Source: Delphinapterus leucas
Taxonomy: Eukaryota > Chordata > Mammalia > Artiodactyla > Monodontidae
Length of the DNA: 64,000 nt
Assembly (NCBI RefSeq): GCF_002288925.2
Contig: NW_022098094.1
Location: 881,865-945,864, forward strand
Direction: 5' to 3'
In this document: one piece after another, positions 60,490 to 64,000 of the stretch
Layout: every line of letters starts with the position of its first letter
Position numbering within the stretch: position 1 is the first letter of the stretch
The notes under the pieces: generated by a model
The model's database searches: none
What the model saw: only the letters and a program-made list of their open reading frames with translations
What the model was told of the DNA's origin: nothing
Position numbers and translations under genes: made by a program

Positions 60490-60680
60490 CGCTCCAGGAA
60501 CTGTTTTGAGTGCCTTATGCACCAACACAATCATGTCACTGTCACTGTCGTATGGGGAGAAAACTTGGGTTAGCAGAAGCTAAATAATTTGTCAAAGACC
60601 ACATTCATATGGAAAAGCCAGGCTTCCAATCCGTGTATCTGATCGTCCTGGGCTTGGGTAATACATTTAGTTCCTTTATC
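60490..60680 (-). mobile_element. MIR SINE fragment
   Basis: 'ggagaaaacttgggttagcag', 'taatttgtcaaagaccacat' and 'ccaggcttccaatccgtgta' follow the antisense MIR order (aaactgaggctcag, cttgcccaaggtcac, gattcgaaccc). Confidence 0.6.
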
Positions 60681-61390
60681 TTAAAAATGAGGAGTTTGGA
60701 TTAAACCATCTCATCAGCTCCCTCCAGCTGACGAGGTGTATGATTGTAGGAGCTGTGATCCTGACTTTAAAGCAGTGTTTATCAAAGCTTGTATGAATCA
60801 TTATTCCCAAGAGGCGTTAATATAATTTGAAAAACAGTGTTGGTTGGTTAACTATCTTAGAGAAACAATGAAAACTTCTTCCTTCCTTTAAAAGATTAAT
60901 GATGTAATTAACATATGAAGGACTCTGAGAAATCTTACTGTAAGGAAAACAGTTTAACTTTGTTCCGAAGTAATTAGAAAAAGAACTTTAACGTAGTATT
61001 TATTACTTTTTTTTCAATGAATGTTCCATAAAACATATTTCCCAAAACCTGGATCAAACTTTTATTTTTCTTCATAATATGAAACAAGTGATTGAGACAC
61101 ATGACATTAAGAAAGCCAAAGATATTTGGTATTTGATCAGTCATCTTACTTCATCTACTTTACCGTAGTAATCTCGTGCTCATGGTGACATGGTCTTTGG
61201 GTGTTAGTTGTCTACGCTAAGAGAGTTCTTTTGGACCAGACTTGGTGGTCTTGGTGGCTGTTGACAAAGAATTGTAATTATGATTCCTTTATGATCATTC
61301 ACTGCTCCAGGTCCAAATAGTCTATTTTTGAACTCTCAGACTTAACCAGCATCTGATGATATAAATACTTCCTATTCTTTGGCACTTTTT
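60681..61390. other. AT-rich DNA with possible MIR piece
   Basis: 60681-60770 ('ttatcttaaaaatgaggag', 'ctccctccagctgacgagg') may be a second, plus-strand MIR-like piece. The rest is unrecognised. Confidence 0.4.
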
Positions 61391-61402
61391 GCATTGTCTT
61401 TT

Positions 61403-61518
61403 TTTTGTTTGTTTTGTTTTTGTTTTTCTCTTTGCGGTACGCGGGCCTCTCACTGTTGTGACCTCTCCCATTGTGGAGCACAGGCTCCGGACGCGCAGGC
61501 TCAGCGGCCATGGCTCAC
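61403..61518 (-). mobile_element. 5'-truncated CHR-type SINE
   Basis: Only the 3' ~85 bp of the SINE remain (61434-61518), plus a T/G-rich tail at 61403-61433. The tRNA-like head with the A and B boxes is absent. A perfect 12-bp duplication, gcattgtctttt (61391-61402 and 61519-61530), shows that it inserted in this short form and was not cut down later. Confidence 0.94.
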
Positions 61519-61530
61519 GCATTGTCTTTT

Positions 61531-62239
61531 AATATCTCTTATGTGGCAAGCTCTTCCATGGCTTCAGTTCCTCCTGCAGTGCTACCTTGTGGACTGTCAC
61601 TAGGAGTATAATACCAACCCCTGGGTGAGTCGACGCACCTCATCTAAGCAGATGGTACAAACGTGCACGAGGGAGGAAGCACACCGGTCAACTCTCCCAG
61701 TCACTCCAGGACCTGGTGGTGTTATTTCCCTGTATGTAATGCCTCCAAGGTCATGGGCAGAATCTTCTGTATCTTTACTGCACATGATTATAACGGGGGG
61801 AAATGGATGTGAGTGAAGTGAGTCGGCCGGCACGTGAAAGAGAATTCCACCAGAGTACACAATATTCTCACTATTCTGAATGCAGTCTCCATTTTTTGAT
61901 GCATGGGGAGCCATCAATGTGATCCACACATGGAACCCCAAAACTTCACACCCTGTTGTTTCTAGGTGTCTAAACTAAACTTTAGGATGAAACTATATAA
62001 TGATTTCTATGCCTTATGCTTCGGAGGACATCTAACACACTGTCTGAGACAGTTATTATATTTCCATTTCTTTCATTTTGGATTAGGCCCCCAACCTTTA
62101 ATTTGGTGCTCCCCAAAATTGCAGTATGTATTTGAACACGTGTGATCGTGTATGTAAGACTTTAAAATTGTGGAGTATTTGCTTTTCTCTGATTGGTGGA
62201 ACAGACATGGAAGAATGAAAAATATATAGTAAATGTATA
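61531..62239. other. single-copy DNA
   Basis: A 113-codon minus frame (61600-61941) is unrecognised. No repeat. Confidence 0.45.
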
Positions 62240-62330
62240 CAAATCTATCTACCTGACATATCCATCTATCATCCATATCCATCCTTCCTCCCTCCATCCC
62301 CCGCTTCCTTCCTTCCTTTCATCTCAGAAA
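62240..62330. repeat. (ATCC/ATCT)n and (CTTC)n tract
   Basis: Degenerate tetranucleotide units: CTAT/CATC, then TCCT/CTTCC. Confidence 0.88.
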
Positions 62331-62589
62331 AATATTTAAATGACCAGCAGCCTTTCCCATGATCTCCATTTTCAAACGTTAAGCCTGTATCATTTGGTTT
62401 TATCTTCTCTTAATTTGGCATTTGGGGAATGACATAGGGTGGTTGTGTCAGTTGTCATTACGGCTAGGTGTCTGGTTAATTTTTTTCTGTTCGACTTAAA
62501 CTCAGCCATCCATATAAGTAAAGAAAAGTGGGTTCAGAAAAGTCTCAATTCAGTTTCAATGGCGAGATCATTCTACATAGCAAATACCA

Positions 62590-62770
62590 CTGGCGGTTTA
62601 TTATATCACTGAATATATTATTATTAATATATAAATAATAAAATAATACAATAATAAAAATTAAATAATATTCACAAGTATATTTATAGTAATATAAAAT
62701 AAATTCATTATTTTATATTATCATTTATTATATATTATTTGTATGTATACAAATAACATTTTATGTATTA
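62590..62770. repeat. AT-rich low-complexity tract
   Basis: About 180 bp almost free of G and C, made of ATT, AAT and TATA words with local self-complementarity. Confidence 0.85.
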
Positions 62771-64000
62771 ATTAAATCAAGCACAGTGTTTCATAACAGA
62801 TTTAAGATAAAAATATATGCATTATGTAAGGATTAAATGTTATTTTTAAAAGTGAGTGATGCTATTTGGACAGTGGAGAATAAGGTTTGGAGAGAAAATG
62901 TTGAAAGAAGTACATAAGGTGTATGCCATAATGGCCTAAGTCCAGCCTGTGATATTGGAGAGCCACAGATTGGACTAGAAATTGTAATGAAGACAAATAA
63001 GAAGCATGATCAGTCAAATGATTTGGAGATTACATGACGGAAAGGAGACACTTTTTCACTTAGGAGAGACACATCTATTTCTAGTTCACTGGAACATTTT
63101 CCCAACTGGTCTCCCTAGAAAGGACAGCGCACAATATAGAAAACATCATTCACAAGAACAGCCTCCCCAGAAACACAGCAGGGATTTTACCCCTCGAGGT
63201 ACGGCAAGGGCAGGACGCCAAAGCACAGTTTTATAGGAAAAGCTGTGGGTGGAGGTCAGGGGTGCAGAGCCGCTGGCAAGCTGAAGGGTCCTGTCCTGTA
63301 ATGCGGCTCCCTCCCAGTCTAACATGGAGCACCCTGGATTTCAGGATGGACTAGATGCCTGAGGCCATTTTCCATGAATTTCTTTCAATGAATCTTTCCT
63401 AGGTGAACCTCTTAATAAATAATGTACACCAGTCAGCTACAGGTTAGAGTCCATGAAAATACCCGGAATGCAGCTATTCTCTGGCCTTGGCTTAATGTAG
63501 AAGCATGTGCCTTAATTGGATTTACAGTCTCTTAAGAAAGCAGAGGTGCCTGACAGGACTACAGGGCTCTGTAGGTAGCTGAATGCCTGACTCATGCAAG
63601 GGGGCAAAGGGACGGAGGCCTGAGTCCTGGAGAAGCAACATGGGGACCCCTCTTGCTTACAGACTAATGGACCCCCAAGGATGCAGAGTTCTAGTTCATA
63701 GCCAAGCAAAGGGGCAGTGATTATTTTAAGGGGGGTGTGACTGAGAATCATCCTCAGTTTTACAATGCAAACAAAAATTGACAAGGAAGCCCACAGGAAT
63801 TCACGGTAGACACTATTTTAAGAACTCATACCTTCCAGGATCCACTGGTTGCAAAATGCATGTCAGAATCACTCAGTGGCCGTGTCCCTATATAAAGCTG
63901 CTAACTATACTCATTCGGTTAAATGTTGGGTAACACTGGCCAGATTTGATAAAGGTACTTCGAATGATTGATCCTTTCAGTGTGATAATGGTGAAGATTT
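62771..64000. other. single-copy DNA, no gene seen
   Basis: Frames at 63006-63236 and 63512-63784 are unrecognised. No mobile element identified to the window end. Confidence 0.5.

Overview
The window is nuclear DNA from a mammal, almost certainly a cetacean. The marker is a young, CpG-rich, tRNA-derived SINE of about 200 bp (CHR type, Cetacea-Hippo-Ruminant). It occurs in eight near-identical copies with poly(A)/poly(T) tails and target-site duplications (TSDs) of about 12-17 bp. Four diverged CHR relatives and three L1 3' ends of the cetartiodactyl type fit this. The sequence cannot tell toothed from baleen whales.

I find no protein-coding gene, no coding exon I can defend and no classical RNA gene. 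The reading frames of 60-220 codons are what 64 kb of random or repeat-derived sequence gives: many lie inside SINEs (the same peptides recur at each copy), old LINE or LTR fossils, GC-rich single-copy DNA, or across the assembly gap. The window is best read as intergenic or deep-intronic DNA made of mobile-element fossils.

Layout. 0-8 kb: mostly single-copy, with an L2 fragment, microsatellites and two SINEs. 8-15 kb: an LTR-like relic, a twin-primed (5'-inverted) L1, a MER20, an old L1 split by a SINE, another old repeat and a SINE. 15-24 kb: repeat-poor apart from a SINE and two L1 tails near 20-21 kb. 24-26.5 kb: three DNA-transposon fossils followed by a CpG-island-like block. 26.5-31.5 kb: an ERVL-type MLT2 LTR, a short SINE and an L2. 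31.5-38.6 kb: the longest stretch with almost no recognisable repeats. 38.6-50 kb: old L1, L2 and hAT pieces, a 400-base run of N, a SINE, and a MIR split by an MLT1 LTR. 50-64 kb: the densest part, with five SINEs, three LTRs (two related and in opposite orientation, one carrying a 122-bp tandem duplication and a SINE), simple repeats and an AT-rich tract.

Nothing here looks like a new multi-gene system. The points most worth following are the CpG-island-like block at 25.2-25.8 kb that no repeat explains, the nested and rearranged insertions (8.6, 12.7, 48.5 and 58.2 kb), the inverted LTR pair at 54.6 and 59.5 kb, and the repeat-poor 31.5-38.6 kb interval. Family names rest on remembered consensus features; no database search was run.
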